Below, piece by piece: positions 1-6,307 of a stretch of DNA of 6,412 nucleotides; the stretch's first letter is position 1; every line of letters begins with the position of its first letter. The position numbers were made by a program, and so were the translations under genes. The notes beneath the pieces are model-generated. The model did no database searches and was not told the DNA's origin. It saw only the letters and a program-made list of their open reading frames with translations. Where the stretch lies: contig CALBHI010000127.1 in NCBI GenBank assembly GCA_937894535.1, positions 1-6,412 on the forward strand, read 5' to 3'. The DNA is from an uncultured Verrucomicrobiota bacterium (GTDB taxonomy: Bacteria; Verrucomicrobiota; Kiritimatiellia; CAIVKH01).

Positions 1-1
1 C

Positions 2-1183
2 GAAGGCGCCGGCGGCGAGCCGGGCAATCCCGCCACCCGCGTGGTCGAGATGAACTACATCGCCGGCGACACCGGGGATCCGTCGATTGATTGGTGGCGC
101 GCCATCATCCCCGCCCAGACCAACGGCACCATCCTCCGTTACAAGACCAGCGTGGCCAAGCAGCAGGGCGACGGATGCGGCGGATCGTTTTTCACCCTGT
201 TCCCCAACGATGATTTTTCCATCAATAACAAGAAAAGCATGATGGGCGTCTGGGAGATCACCAACTTCAACGCCCGCACCGCAGTGTATGCCATCCACAA
301 CGACTACGGCACCTACCGCACCGGCCTCGTCGAAGGCTTCAACTTCCTGCAGGCCCGTGCCTACCTGCAGCGCGATGGATCCGGAAACGGCAACGGCCAG
401 CGCTCCGCCATTTACAACACCTTCAAACAGACGTTCTATTTCGATGCATCCACCCCGACCGGGCAGGTGGTGTTCCCGGTGCAGAACGAGGTCCTCGGCT
501 CGCAGGAATACGGCGTGGTCGTGCGCACCGACCCGACCGTGCGCGAGGTCTGGTACAACATCCTCGACAACTCGGCGCTGAACGATGACGGCAGCACCAC
601 CGCCACCAACGGCAACGGCACCAACGCGGTCGGCCAGCTCTCGTGGGCCCGCGCCACCCGCGTGACCGCCTCGCTGAACATCAACAACCCGCACCCCGAC
701 GAATGGCGCTTTACCTACCGGAATATCCCGTCGAGCGGGAACGTGACCATGCAGGTGCGCCTCGTCGAGTGGACCTCGTCCACGAACTTTACCCTCTCCG
801 ACGCGCAGGGCCACTACACCACCCTGCAGCGGCTGGTCACCGCGGCCGCGCCGACCCAGGCCCTGTTCGTGGCGTTCCCGTCGACCGACGGCGACATCGT
901 CGACTCGAACTATGTGATGAAGATCTACTTCAGCAACTACCTGGCCGACAACATCAGCTCGAACGACCTGAAGAACCGCTTCCTGATCCGCATCAACGGT
1001 TCGGCCCAGAACCGCGATGCCTACCAGATCATCTACTCGAACATCAACGGCCAATTCCACGAGTTGGCCTTCCGCCTGCCCAACCTGTTCAACGGGCAGA
1101 CGAATTTCCTGCACAACATCGAGGTGACCCACACCACCGGCAGCGGGGTCATCCTGCAGGCCAGCCGTTTCGTGCGCGCCGCG
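2..1183 (+). other. N-terminal tandem beta-sandwich (Ig/CBM-like) modules
   Basis: Residues up to about 380 read as three consecutive beta-rich modules. The first contains D-W-W-R-A-I-I-P-A-Q-T-N-G-T-I-L-R-Y-K, the pattern of Ig-like modules that precede amylolytic domains (an aromatic strand, then 'P-A-x-x-x-G-T-x-x-R-Y'). The second begins near residue 138 (T-P-T-G-Q-V-V-F-P-V) and includes Y-G-V-V-V-R-T-D and V-W-Y-N-I strands. The third begins near 269 (A-A-A-P-T-Q) and ends near R-A-A-P (379-382). Alternating hydrophobic/polar strands, Asn/Gly turns and lack of helix-forming stretches support all-beta folds. A specific Pfam family cannot be named from sight. Inferred role: carbohydrate binding or spacing of the catalytic-like head from the cell surface. 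Confidence 0.5.
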
Positions 1184-4100
1184 CCGGCCGCGGTCGGTCC
1201 CTATGTGGCGATCATCGACCCGCTGGAATTCGACCTGAACGGAGCACCCCAGGTCATCATCCTGAACGATATTCCGTCACCTGCTCCCGAAGACCGGTCG
1301 TATACCATTGCGGTCGAAACCGACCTCAATGCCTCGAATGTGTGGATCCAGTTCACCGGGGCCCCCGGTTCGGCGGTCCGCCTGCCCTCGGTGCAGACCT
1401 TGCTGCCCGGCCTGGTCAACGTGACCAGTGGCAGCACGAACCTCACCGGCGTCGAGCGCACCCTGTCCGGCACCGTCGCCGTCACGTTCAGCAACAACAC
1501 GGTGACCGGCACCGGCACCGAGTTCATCGCCCAATTGCGCGTGGGCAACCAGATCCGCATCAGCACCAACGTGGTCACGGTGACGCAGGTGGTCAGCGCC
1601 ACCTCGGTCCGTCTGGCCGAACCCTATCCCGGATCAACCGCCTCGGGGCAAAATGCCTTCCAGCGCCCGGCGTTTGACGTCTCGGTGGCGAACGGTTCGG
1701 TACTCAGCATCAGCAACACGCTGGTTACCGTCGCGGCCATCCAGACCGCCTCGAACCTCAGCTTCGCTCCCGCGTTTCCCGCCGCCTCGCGCACCAATGC
1801 CCACGCGTTTCGCGTCGATGCCAACCCGGCGTTGAACGGCAACCGGCTGGTCTGGCAGTTCCTGTGGACGAACATGACGGCCGGCCAGTTCACCTTTGTG
1901 GCCAACGTGGACACCGACGGCATCACCAACACCATCGAGAACAGCGCGATCCGCAACATCCGGGTTGTCCTGCGCCAGCGGGTCACCGAAAATCCGTCCG
2001 ATTTCGATGACGACGACGACGGCATCTACGACACCGACGAGACCACGGCGAAGTCCTTGCCCACCTCGAACTCCGAGACCTGGGTCAATGGCGATGTGCA
2101 TGTCTGGCAAATCTACGGGCGTTCCGATCCGCTGTCGCCCGACACCGACGGCGACGGTCTGCCCGACGGCCTCGAGCTCGGATGGTCGGTCCCGATTGAT
2201 CCGGCCATGACCGACACCAATGCGGATACCAATGCCGACGGTTGGAAGAATTTCCGCGCCGACCTCGATCCGCCTTTCTACAACACCGTACCCGACAACA
2301 GCTGTGTCCCCGGGTGGAACTTCAATGCCAGCCGCACCATGCTCCTGCGCGGCAGCATCACCGATCCGGGCAATCCCGATACCGACGGCGATGGCCTGCC
2401 CGACGGCATCGAGGACTGGAACCGCAACGGCTGGGTGGATGGCGATGGCTCGCCGCTGACCCCGGGCGCGAACAAGTGCAGCCGCGGCTCCTGGCCGAAT
2501 GGTCAGTGGAACACCGGCTGGACCGAGACCGATCCGAACAATGCCGATACCGATGGCGACGGCCTCTCCGATGGTTTCGGCGAGGATGTCGACTTCAATG
2601 GATGGATTGCCGGCGATGTCAACTCGAACCGCGTCTGGGATGCCGGTGAACTCTGGACCGAAACCAATCCGCTGCGCCCCGACACCGACGGTGACGGGCT
2701 CCCCGACGGCTGGGAAGTCCAGTACGGCTTCGATCCGCTCGACAGCGGCATCATCGGCTTTACCAACCTGCGCACCGGCCTGGTCATCACCAACACCCTC
2801 AACGGTGCGGCCGGCAATCCCGACGGCGATGTCATCGTGGTCGGCGGTGTGACCAACCAGTACTCCAACCTGCTCGAGTTCCAGAACGGCACCAACCCGC
2901 GTTTCGCCGACACCGGCAGCGGTCCGCCTGCCGGTTCGATCACCATCGGCCGCGGTCCGGCCCTCGGCGTGGTGGGCGGCGTCACCAACTTCCAGGAATT
3001 CACCGACTGGACCTGGAACGACCTGATCCTGCTCGACGAATACGAGGGCGGCGGCTTCAACAACCAGGGCGGCGACCTCTACCTCGCCTTCGACGGTTTT
3101 GATTCCTCGCGCGACATGGTCGCCTTCTACGCCCGCGACGGCGGCGACATCGGCCTCGGCGGCGACGGCAACTTCTACTTCCGTGTCGATTTCCACGACC
3201 TCCAGGCCTTCGCCGAGGACGGCTTCCTTGATATTTATGTGGTCATCGACACCGGTAACCCCAATGCCGGCGAATCGGCCCTGCCCAACGAAGTGGACTT
3301 CCGCACCAGCAACCGCTGGGAAGCGGTGGTGTATGTCGACCGCGGCAATACCGGCAAGGTATACGTCGATACCGATCCGAACAACAACTCCAGCACGATC
3401 AACGCCCCGCTGGCCTCGTTCGGTGTGGTGGCGCGCGACCAGAACACGCCCAACGGATTCAAGTTCGCCTACTTCAACTCCGAGCTCGACGCCGTCGAGT
3501 TCTCGATCAGCCGCCAGGCCCTGATCGACGCCGGCTGGAACGGCATCGATGCCGACGACCTGAACTACCAGGTCTTCGCCACCAAGGACAACAACTGCAA
3601 CACCTGCGGCGCGAACGGCGCGGCCGGTCCCGGCGACATCGGCGGGCGCAACGACATCCGCGACACCTTCTACGACGACTTCATGGCCGAGGACTACGGT
3701 GACGCCCAGGCCGGCATCCCCTCCACGCTGAACTCGTACTTCAGCGGCGGCCTCAAGAGCGGTGCGGCCAAAATCTCGACGGTCATCCACGGCAACCAGG
3801 CCATCCAGCCCGGCAGCTTCATCCAGAACCTGATCAACAACGGCAACGCCGGCGGCTACTTCCGCCCGCTCGCCGTGCACGAGGTGTACCGCGCCCCGCT
3901 GAACCTGCACATCACCCCGACCCTCGCCTCGGCCATCCAATGGGCCCGCGTGGATACCAACCAGAGCCCGCCGTGGCGCGACGGTCCCGGCTTTAACGCT
4001 TGGATCCGCCAGCTCATCCAGACCAACGTTGTGTACCTGATGGCCAGCACCTTCTCCGACCACATGCTGCCGTACTTCACGCCGTCCTTCGTCGCCGACA

Positions 4101-6247
4101 ACGACGCATTGGCCCGGCAGTTCCTGAAGGAGATCTACGGCGTCACCATCACCTCGAACCATGTGTTCTGGACTCCGGAGCGCTTGGCCGACGACGACGT
4201 GCTGAACAAGATCCGCACGGTGATGGGCTACCGCGCCACCGTACTCGACCAGATGGAACATGCCTTCACCTGGTTTGGCCGCACCGCCGCGCTGGGCGAC
4301 GACGGCTACAAGGTCAACCGGATCAACGGCGTCGAGACCTTCTTCATCAACAACGGGGCGTCCGACTTCCGCTTCACCAACACCGACAACGGCCTCGGCC
4401 TGTCGTTGCGCGCCCTGTTCAACCGCAAAGCCCGCGGCGCGCAGGACCAGGTCATCACCTGGTTCGGCAACTGGGAGGAATACAGCGATGCGGCGAAATC
4501 GACCGCCTACGACCGCAACATCCGCTGGATCGCCAACCGCCCCTGGATCCAGATCGTCGCCCTCGAGCAGATCCTGCGCGGCCAGGTCGATGCCTCGGCC
4601 GACGGCGTCGGCGACCAGTGGTTCCAGGTGAACCGCGGGTTCGCGGCGCGCCCGAAGATCGCCCAGAACTACGTCAACTACGCCAGTCAGGGCAACTACG
4701 ACAACTGGTACCTCGGCTCGCCGCAGGAGGAAGGCCTGTTCAACAAGATCTTCCAGGTGCGGCCCGGCGTGAACGTCAGCACCAACTACGGCATGATGTT
4801 CTTCCCCGGCCTGATCACCAACACCTGGGACCAGGTCGTCGCCACCGCGGACTCGAACCTGTCATTCCTCGCCCGCAGCGTGCTTCATGCCTCGGTGTTC
4901 CAGACCGCGTTCCACAACCAGCCGAATGTCGACCTGCGCAAGTTCAGCATCGGCACCTACATCAATCCCGACAACTCGAGCAACACCCTCGCCGGGTTCG
5001 CCGCCTTCGCGCAGTCGCAGACGCGCTTCGCCGCGATGTACGAGCGGGTCGATGACTGGGCCGCGCTGGCCGCCTCGGTGACCACCCCGCAGGCACTGGC
5101 CGAGGACATCGACCTCGATGGCGAGAGCGAATACCTGCTCTACAACGACCGGATTTTCGGCGTGTTCGAACGCACCGGCGGCCGCCTCGTCGCGGCCTGG
5201 GTGCGCGACATCCTCGACGGCACCGTGTACCAGGCGCTCGGCAACCAGGTCGGGTATTCCGGCAGCGCCACCGAACTCGAAGGCACGTTCAACGCCGACG
5301 GGAGCGGCAATGTCAACGCCTACCGCACCTCCGGCCTGAAGGACTGGTTCACCACCAAGGGCGGCGGCACGAACTACGTGAACCACGTGTTCTCGTTCAC
5401 CAACTGGACCAATGGATGGCGGATGGTGTCGGCCGACGGCCAGGTGACCAAGACGGTCACGCTGCAGTCGAAGCACTGGGCGTTCCGGGTGGCCTACAAC
5501 CTGACCGGCGCGATGTCCAACCAGGTCCTGTACATCCGCAACGGGCTTTCGCCGAACCTCGGTGACCTGCTGCTGCGCGGCCAGCAGACCCTCGGTCTCG
5601 CCCAGGACGAGGGCGGTATTGTCGCGGTGATCAACACCAACTACGGCACCACCGTCTCGGCGTTTGTGCAGTACGCCGGCGACGGCCACAACGCCGGCTA
5701 CAACCCGATGGCCACCGACGAGAACGACCTCGCGCCGTTCTTCACCTTCACCATGCGCAACCAGGCCCAGACCCACCAGGTCGAACTGGTCGGCACCAAC
5801 AACTTCTCGTTTGCCCTCGGCTTCCGCGCGCGGCCGTCCGACTGGGATGGCGACGGATTGCCGAACGTGTACGAGGACGGGTATCCGTTCCTTGATCCGG
5901 CCAACGCCGGGGACGGCGCGCTGGACCAGGATGGCGATGGCGTGAACAATTCCGATGAATACGTGATGGGGACTATCCCCAATAACGGCGCGAGTTACCT
6001 GCGGGTCCACCAGCAGATTGCCACGCCCACCGGCATCGTGGTGCGTTTCCCGTCGGTGCTCAACCGCGAGTACTTCATCCGCTACGGCAGCAACCTGCTC
6101 ACCACGGTGTGGCTGCCCGCCAACACCAACGCGATTCCCGGCACCGGCGGCACGATCGAGTGGATCGACGACGGCACGTTGACCACCCCGTCGCCGCTCG
6201 CCGTGACCAACCGCAACTACCGCATCGACGTCCAAGTCCCTCAGTAA
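2..6247 (+). CDS. Giant multidomain secreted protein with TSP3 repeats and GH57-like module (5' partial)
   Basis: The frame is open from the left edge, with codons before base 41 reading E-G-A-G-G-E-P-G-N-P-A-T-R, so the gene starts outside the window and the signal peptide cannot be seen. No ribosome binding site precedes the GTG at 41 or the ATG at 50, so neither is a credible start. It ends at TAA 6245-6247. The 2068 residues from base 41 are a chain of beta-sandwich modules, Asp-rich calcium repeats, a glucodextranase-like beta domain, a GH57-like glycoside hydrolase module with its trailing beta domain, and a short C-terminal domain. Only five Cys occur (near residues 47, 753, 808, 1186 and 1189), as expected of an exported protein. 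Codon choice is strongly G/C-ending throughout with no visible break, arguing against a recent fusion. The likely role is binding or processing an alpha-glucan outside the cytoplasm. Exact specificity is unknown. That this is one real gene is near certain; the function is moderate. Confidence 0.95.
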   Translation, partial: EGAGGEPGNPATRVVEMNYIAGDTGDPSIDWWRAIIPAQTNGTILRYKTSVAKQQGDGCGGSFFTLFPNDDFSINNKKSMMGVWEITNFNARTAVYAIHNDYGTYRTGLVEGFNFLQARAYLQRDGSGNGNGQRSAIYNTFKQTFYFDASTPTGQVVFPVQNEVLGSQEYGVVVRTDPTVREVWYNILDNSALNDDGSTTATNGNGTNAVGQLSWARATRVTASLNINNPHPDEWRFTYRNIPSSGNVTMQVRLVEWTSSTNFTLSDAQGHYTTLQRLVTAAAPTQALFVAFPSTDGDIVDSNYVMKIYFSNYLADNISSNDLKNRFLIRINGSAQNRDAYQIIYSNINGQFHELAFRLPNLFNGQTNFLHNIEVTHTTGSGVILQASRFVRAAPAAVGPYVAIIDPLEFDLNGAPQVIILNDIPSPAPEDRSYTIAVETDLNASNVWIQFTGAPGSAVRLPSVQTLLPGLVNVTSGSTNLTGVERTLSGTVAVTFSNNTVTGTGTEFIAQLRVGNQIRISTNVVTVTQVVSATSVRLAEPYPGSTASGQNAFQRPAFDVSVANGSVLSISNTLVTVAAIQTASNLSFAPAFPAASRTNAHAFRVDANPALNGNRLVWQFLWTNMTAGQFTFVANVDTDGITNTIENSAIRNIRVVLRQRVTENPSDFDDDDDGIYDTDETTAKSLPTSNSETWVNGDVHVWQIYGRSDPLSPDTDGDGLPDGLELGWSVPIDPAMTDTNADTNADGWKNFRADLDPPFYNTVPDNSCVPGWNFNASRTMLLRGSITDPGNPDTDGDGLPDGIEDWNRNGWVDGDGSPLTPGANKCSRGSWPNGQWNTGWTETDPNNADTDGDGLSDGFGEDVDFNGWIAGDVNSNRVWDAGELWTETNPLRPDTDGDGLPDGWEVQYGFDPLDSGIIGFTNLRTGLVITNTLNGAAGNPDGDVIVVGGVTNQYSNLLEFQNGTNPRFADTGSGPPAGSITIGRGPALGVVGGVTNFQEFTDWTWNDLILLDEYEGGGFNNQGGDLYLAFDGFDSSRDMVAFYARDGGDIGLGGDGNFYFRVDFHDLQAFAEDGFLDIYVVIDTGNPNAGESALPNEVDFRTSNRWEAVVYVDRGNTGKVYVDTDPNNNSSTINAPLASFGVVARDQNTPNGFKFAYFNSELDAVEFSISRQALIDAGWNGIDADDLNYQVFATKDNNCNTCGANGAAGPGDIGGRNDIRDTFYDDFMAEDYGDAQAGIPSTLNSYFSGGLKSGAAKISTVIHGNQAIQPGSFIQNLINNGNAGGYFRPLAVHEVYRAPLNLHITPTLASAIQWARVDTNQSPPWRDGPGFNAWIRQLIQTNVVYLMASTFSDHMLPYFTPSFVADNDALARQFLKEIYGVTITSNHVFWTPERLADDDVLNKIRTVMGYRATVLDQMEHAFTWFGRTAALGDDGYKVNRINGVETFFINNGASDFRFTNTDNGLGLSLRALFNRKARGAQDQVITWFGNWEEYSDAAKSTAYDRNIRWIANRPWIQIVALEQILRGQVDASADGVGDQWFQVNRGFAARPKIAQNYVNYASQGNYDNWYLGSPQEEGLFNKIFQVRPGVNVSTNYGMMFFPGLITNTWDQVVATADSNLSFLARSVLHASVFQTAFHNQPNVDLRKFSIGTYINPDNSSNTLAGFAAFAQSQTRFAAMYERVDDWAALAASVTTPQALAEDIDLDGESEYLLYNDRIFGVFERTGGRLVAAWVRDILDGTVYQALGNQVGYSGSATELEGTFNADGSGNVNAYRTSGLKDWFTTKGGGTNYVNHVFSFTNWTNGWRMVSADGQVTKTVTLQSKHWAFRVAYNLTGAMSNQVLYIRNGLSPNLGDLLLRGQQTLGLAQDEGGIVAVINTNYGTTVSAFVQYAGDGHNAGYNPMATDENDLAPFFTFTMRNQAQTHQVELVGTNNFSFALGFRARPSDWDGDGLPNVYEDGYPFLDPANAGDGALDQDGDGVNNSDEYVMGTIPNNGASYLRVHQQIATPTGIVVRFPSVLNREYFIRYGSNLLTTVWLPANTNAIPGTGGTIEWIDDGTLTTPSPLAVTNRNYRIDVQVPQ
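1184..1999 (+). other. Ig-like beta region with an inserted module
   Basis: Residues about 382-653 contain an Ig-like beginning (G-P-Y-V-A-I-I-D-P), a middle part with V-W-I-Q-F-T-G-A-P-G-S-A-V-R-L-P, and an end with L-V-W-Q-F-L-W-T-N-M-T-A-G-Q-F-T-F-V-A-N-V-D-T-D. The closing part resembles the final strands of an Ig-like fold running into the calcium-repeat region. Between them lies a separable unit at residues 475-536, listed on its own. The region is probably structural. No catalytic motif was seen. Confidence 0.4.
1463..1648 (+). other. 62-residue nested beta module, phage-fibre-like pattern
   Basis: Residues 475-536 start L-S-G-T-V-A-V-T and continue with T-V-T-G-T-G-T-E-F, then L-R-V-G-N-Q-I-R-I, then V-V-T-V-T-Q-V-V-S-A-T-S-V-R-L, and end Y-P-G-S-T-A-S-G. 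This order (G-T-V-x-V-x...G-x-G-T-x-F...L-x-V-G-D-x-I-x-I...V-x-S-x-T-x-L-x-L...Y-x-G-x-x-A-S-G) matches a small beta module often met in phage tail or baseplate proteins and in some large bacterial surface proteins. Flanking sequence on both sides looks like parts of one Ig-like domain, so it may be an insertion. The pattern match is from memory of the module's consensus and was not checked by search. Confidence 0.45.
2000..2920 (+). repeat. TSP3-like calcium-binding repeat region
   Basis: The region opens with an Asp cluster (D-F-D-D-D-D-D-G-I-Y-D-T-D-E, residue 654). Four near-identical motifs D-T-D-G-D-G-L-(P/S)-D-G follow at bases 2141, 2378, 2546 and 2681 (residues 701, 780, 836, 881). 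Each is preceded by (T/S)-(D/N)-P and three variable residues. Spacing is 79, 56 and 45 residues. Degenerate copies include D-T-N-A-D-T-N-A-D-G at residue 725 and N-P-D-G-D-V near 927. Units between motifs share N-G-W-(V/I)-x-G-D. Such DxDxDG loops bind calcium in thrombospondin type 3 repeats and make stiff extracellular rods; that is family knowledge. In this protein they probably form a rigid spacer between the Ig-like arm and the sugar-active head. Confidence 0.85.
2939..3709 (+). other. Glucodextranase C-terminal-like beta domain
   Basis: Residues 967-1223 include D-W-T-W-N-D-L, a run rich in G-G-D with L-Y-L-A-F-D-G-F-D, M-V-A-F-Y-A-R-D-G-G-D, F-Y-F-R-V-D-F and F-L-D-I-Y-V-V-I-D-T-G-N-P-N-A-G. 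It closes with G-P-G-D-I-G-G-R-N-D-I-R-D-T-F-Y-D-D-F near 1197-1214. The strand pattern and the late 'G-R-N-D-I-R-D' block resemble the beta module found at the C-terminus of glucodextranases and beside GH57 or GH13 alpha-glucan enzymes, which aids substrate or surface binding. A C-N-T-C pair (residues 1186-1189) sits in a loop before the closing block. The family assignment is by resemblance and is tentative. The tight junction to the next module supports a functional pairing with the GH57-like part. Confidence 0.5.
3761..4591 (+). other. GH57-like glycoside hydrolase module (alpha-glucan active or binding)
   Basis: Residues 1241-1517 carry landmarks of the GH57 (alpha/beta)7 barrel in the expected order. 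H1250 lies in V-I-H-G-N-Q, matching the family's early 'HxxQ/HQP' motif. P-L-N-L-H-I-T-P-T-L (1286-1295) fits the strand after it. S-D-H-M-L-P-Y-F has H1341, like the 'H-P-x-L-P' segment. V-F-W-T-P-E-R (1375-1381) fits the 'W-x-P-E' motif whose Glu (here E1380) is the nucleophile. Y-R-A-T-V-L-D-Q-M-E-H (1397-1407) follows it as in amylopullulanase-type members. The strand Q-V-I-T-W-F-G-N-W-E-E-Y (1470-1481) sits where the acid motif 'T-L-D-G-E-N-x-W-E' is expected, but has no Asp there. GH57 enzymes cut or rearrange alpha-1,4/1,6-glucans with retention. This copy could be active with an alternative acid, or a glucan-binding pseudoenzyme. An alternative is a related polysaccharide deacetylase-like barrel, judged less likely. 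Confidence 0.65.
4592..5104 (+). other. Helical/variable segment after the GH57-like barrel
   Basis: Residues about 1518-1688 contain aromatic and Asn-rich stretches (Q-N-Y-V-N-Y, N-Y-D-N-W-Y-L-G-S) and likely amphipathic helices such as F-L-A-R-S-V-L-H-A-S-V-F-Q-T-A-F-H near 1609-1625 and Q-T-R-F-A-A-M-Y-E-R-V-D-D-W-A-A-L-A-A-S-V near residue 1670. GH57 barrels are commonly followed by a helical bundle that completes the active site, and this segment occupies that place. No independent domain is recognised. The exposed aromatics could contact sugar. This is inference from position and composition. Confidence 0.4.
5105..5830 (+). other. Beta-sandwich domain like those trailing GH57 enzymes
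   Basis: It starts at residue 1689 with D-I-D-L-D-G-E-S-E-Y-L-L-Y-N-D, then F-E-R-T-G-G-R-L-V-A-A-W-V. This matches the usual start of the large C-terminal beta domain of GH57 glucanotransferases and amylopullulanases ('D-x-D-G-D-G-x-x-E-x-x-L-x-N...G-G-x-I'). Later strands include K-T-V-T-L-Q-S-K-H-W-A-F-R-V-A-Y-N-L and L-Y-I-R-N-G-L-S-P-N-L-G-D-L-L (S1837), again typical of this class. In known relatives the domain packs against the barrel and may help hold the substrate. Its presence strengthens the GH57 call for the preceding module. Confidence 0.6.
5840..5980 (+). repeat. Second Asp-rich calcium-binding pair (EF-hand/TSP3-like)
   Basis: Two DxDGDG loops lie 28 residues apart: D-W-D-G-D-G-L-P-N at residue 1934 and D-Q-D-G-D-G-V-N-N-S-D-E-Y at residue 1962. 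The ending N-N-S-D-E-Y-x-M-G-T-x-P is the usual close of a bacterial TSP3-like unit (D-G-x-x-N-x-x-E-Y-x-x-G-T-x-P). In Verrucomicrobia-type secreted proteins such a unit commonly stands just before a C-terminal domain, as here. It probably acts as a calcium-stabilised hinge. Confidence 0.75.
5990..6244 (+). other. Short C-terminal beta domain of PVC-type secreted proteins
   Basis: Residues 1984-2068 read A-S-Y-L-R-V, then G-I-V-V-R-F-P-S-V-L-N-R-E-Y-F-I-R-Y-G-S-N-L, V-W-L-P-A, P-G-T-G-G-T-I-E-W-I-D-D-G and finally N-R-N-Y-R-I-D-V. The order 'R-x-Y-x-x-x-Y-S-x-N-L...W-x-x-x...G-x-G-G-x-x-x-W-x-D...Y-R-(I/V)' is a recurring ending of giant secreted proteins in Verrucomicrobiota and relatives. 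Its function is not established; surface attachment or secretion sorting is plausible. The protein stops four residues after the last strand, as such proteins do. Confidence 0.6.
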
Positions 6248-6257
6248 GGACACACAA

Positions 6258-6307
6258 ACCCGGTGGAGCGGCTTGCCCACCTGGCCGTTCAGGCCAAGCC
6301 GCTGGGT
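6258..6307. terminator. Possible stem-loop just after the stop codon, without T-tract
   Basis: AGCGGCTTG (6267-6275) and CAAGCCGCT (6295-6303) are perfect 9-base inverted copies starting 20 bases after the stop codon. An inner CCTG/CAGG pair (6280-6283 with 6290-6293) and an outer ACCC/GGGT pair (6258-6261 with 6304-6307) could extend the fold. No run of T follows on either strand, so it is not a standard intrinsic terminator. It could protect the 3' end of the mRNA, act with Rho, or be part of a repeat element. Confidence 0.45.

Noticed and set aside
41..52. GTG at 41 or ATG at 50 as the real start codon
   Set aside because: The frame stays open to the left edge with protein-like sequence, there is no Shine-Dalgarno sequence before either codon, and neither is followed by a signal peptide although the protein looks exported.
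643..1677. 344-codon open frame on the + strand in another phase
   Set aside because: The product is dominated by Arg, Pro, His and Gln, typical of an out-of-phase reading of a high-GC gene, and the main frame across the same bases has clear domains. The same holds for the out-of-phase frame at 4000-5055.
2000..2920. Dockerin domain or cellulosome link
   Set aside because: Dockerins have two 22-residue EF-hand-like repeats with helices. Here the DxDGDG loops are spaced 45-79 residues apart and lack the dockerin helix pattern; TSP3-like repeats fit better.
1634..4261. 875-codon open frame on the - strand
   Set aside because: It is codon-aligned antisense to the main gene and ends at a rare sense TCA. 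Its product is low-complexity Val/Gly/Asp/Ala/Arg, and it even mirrors the TSP3 repeats as V-A-V-G-V-G stretches. It is explained by codon bias.
4862..6280. 472-codon open frame on the - strand
   Set aside because: Same cause: it is aligned antisense, bounded by the sense TCA at 4862. No recognisable domain, and the composition is unlike a folded protein.
6258..6307. Canonical Rho-independent terminator
   Set aside because: The stem is good but no T-run follows on either strand, so only a tentative stem-loop is reported.
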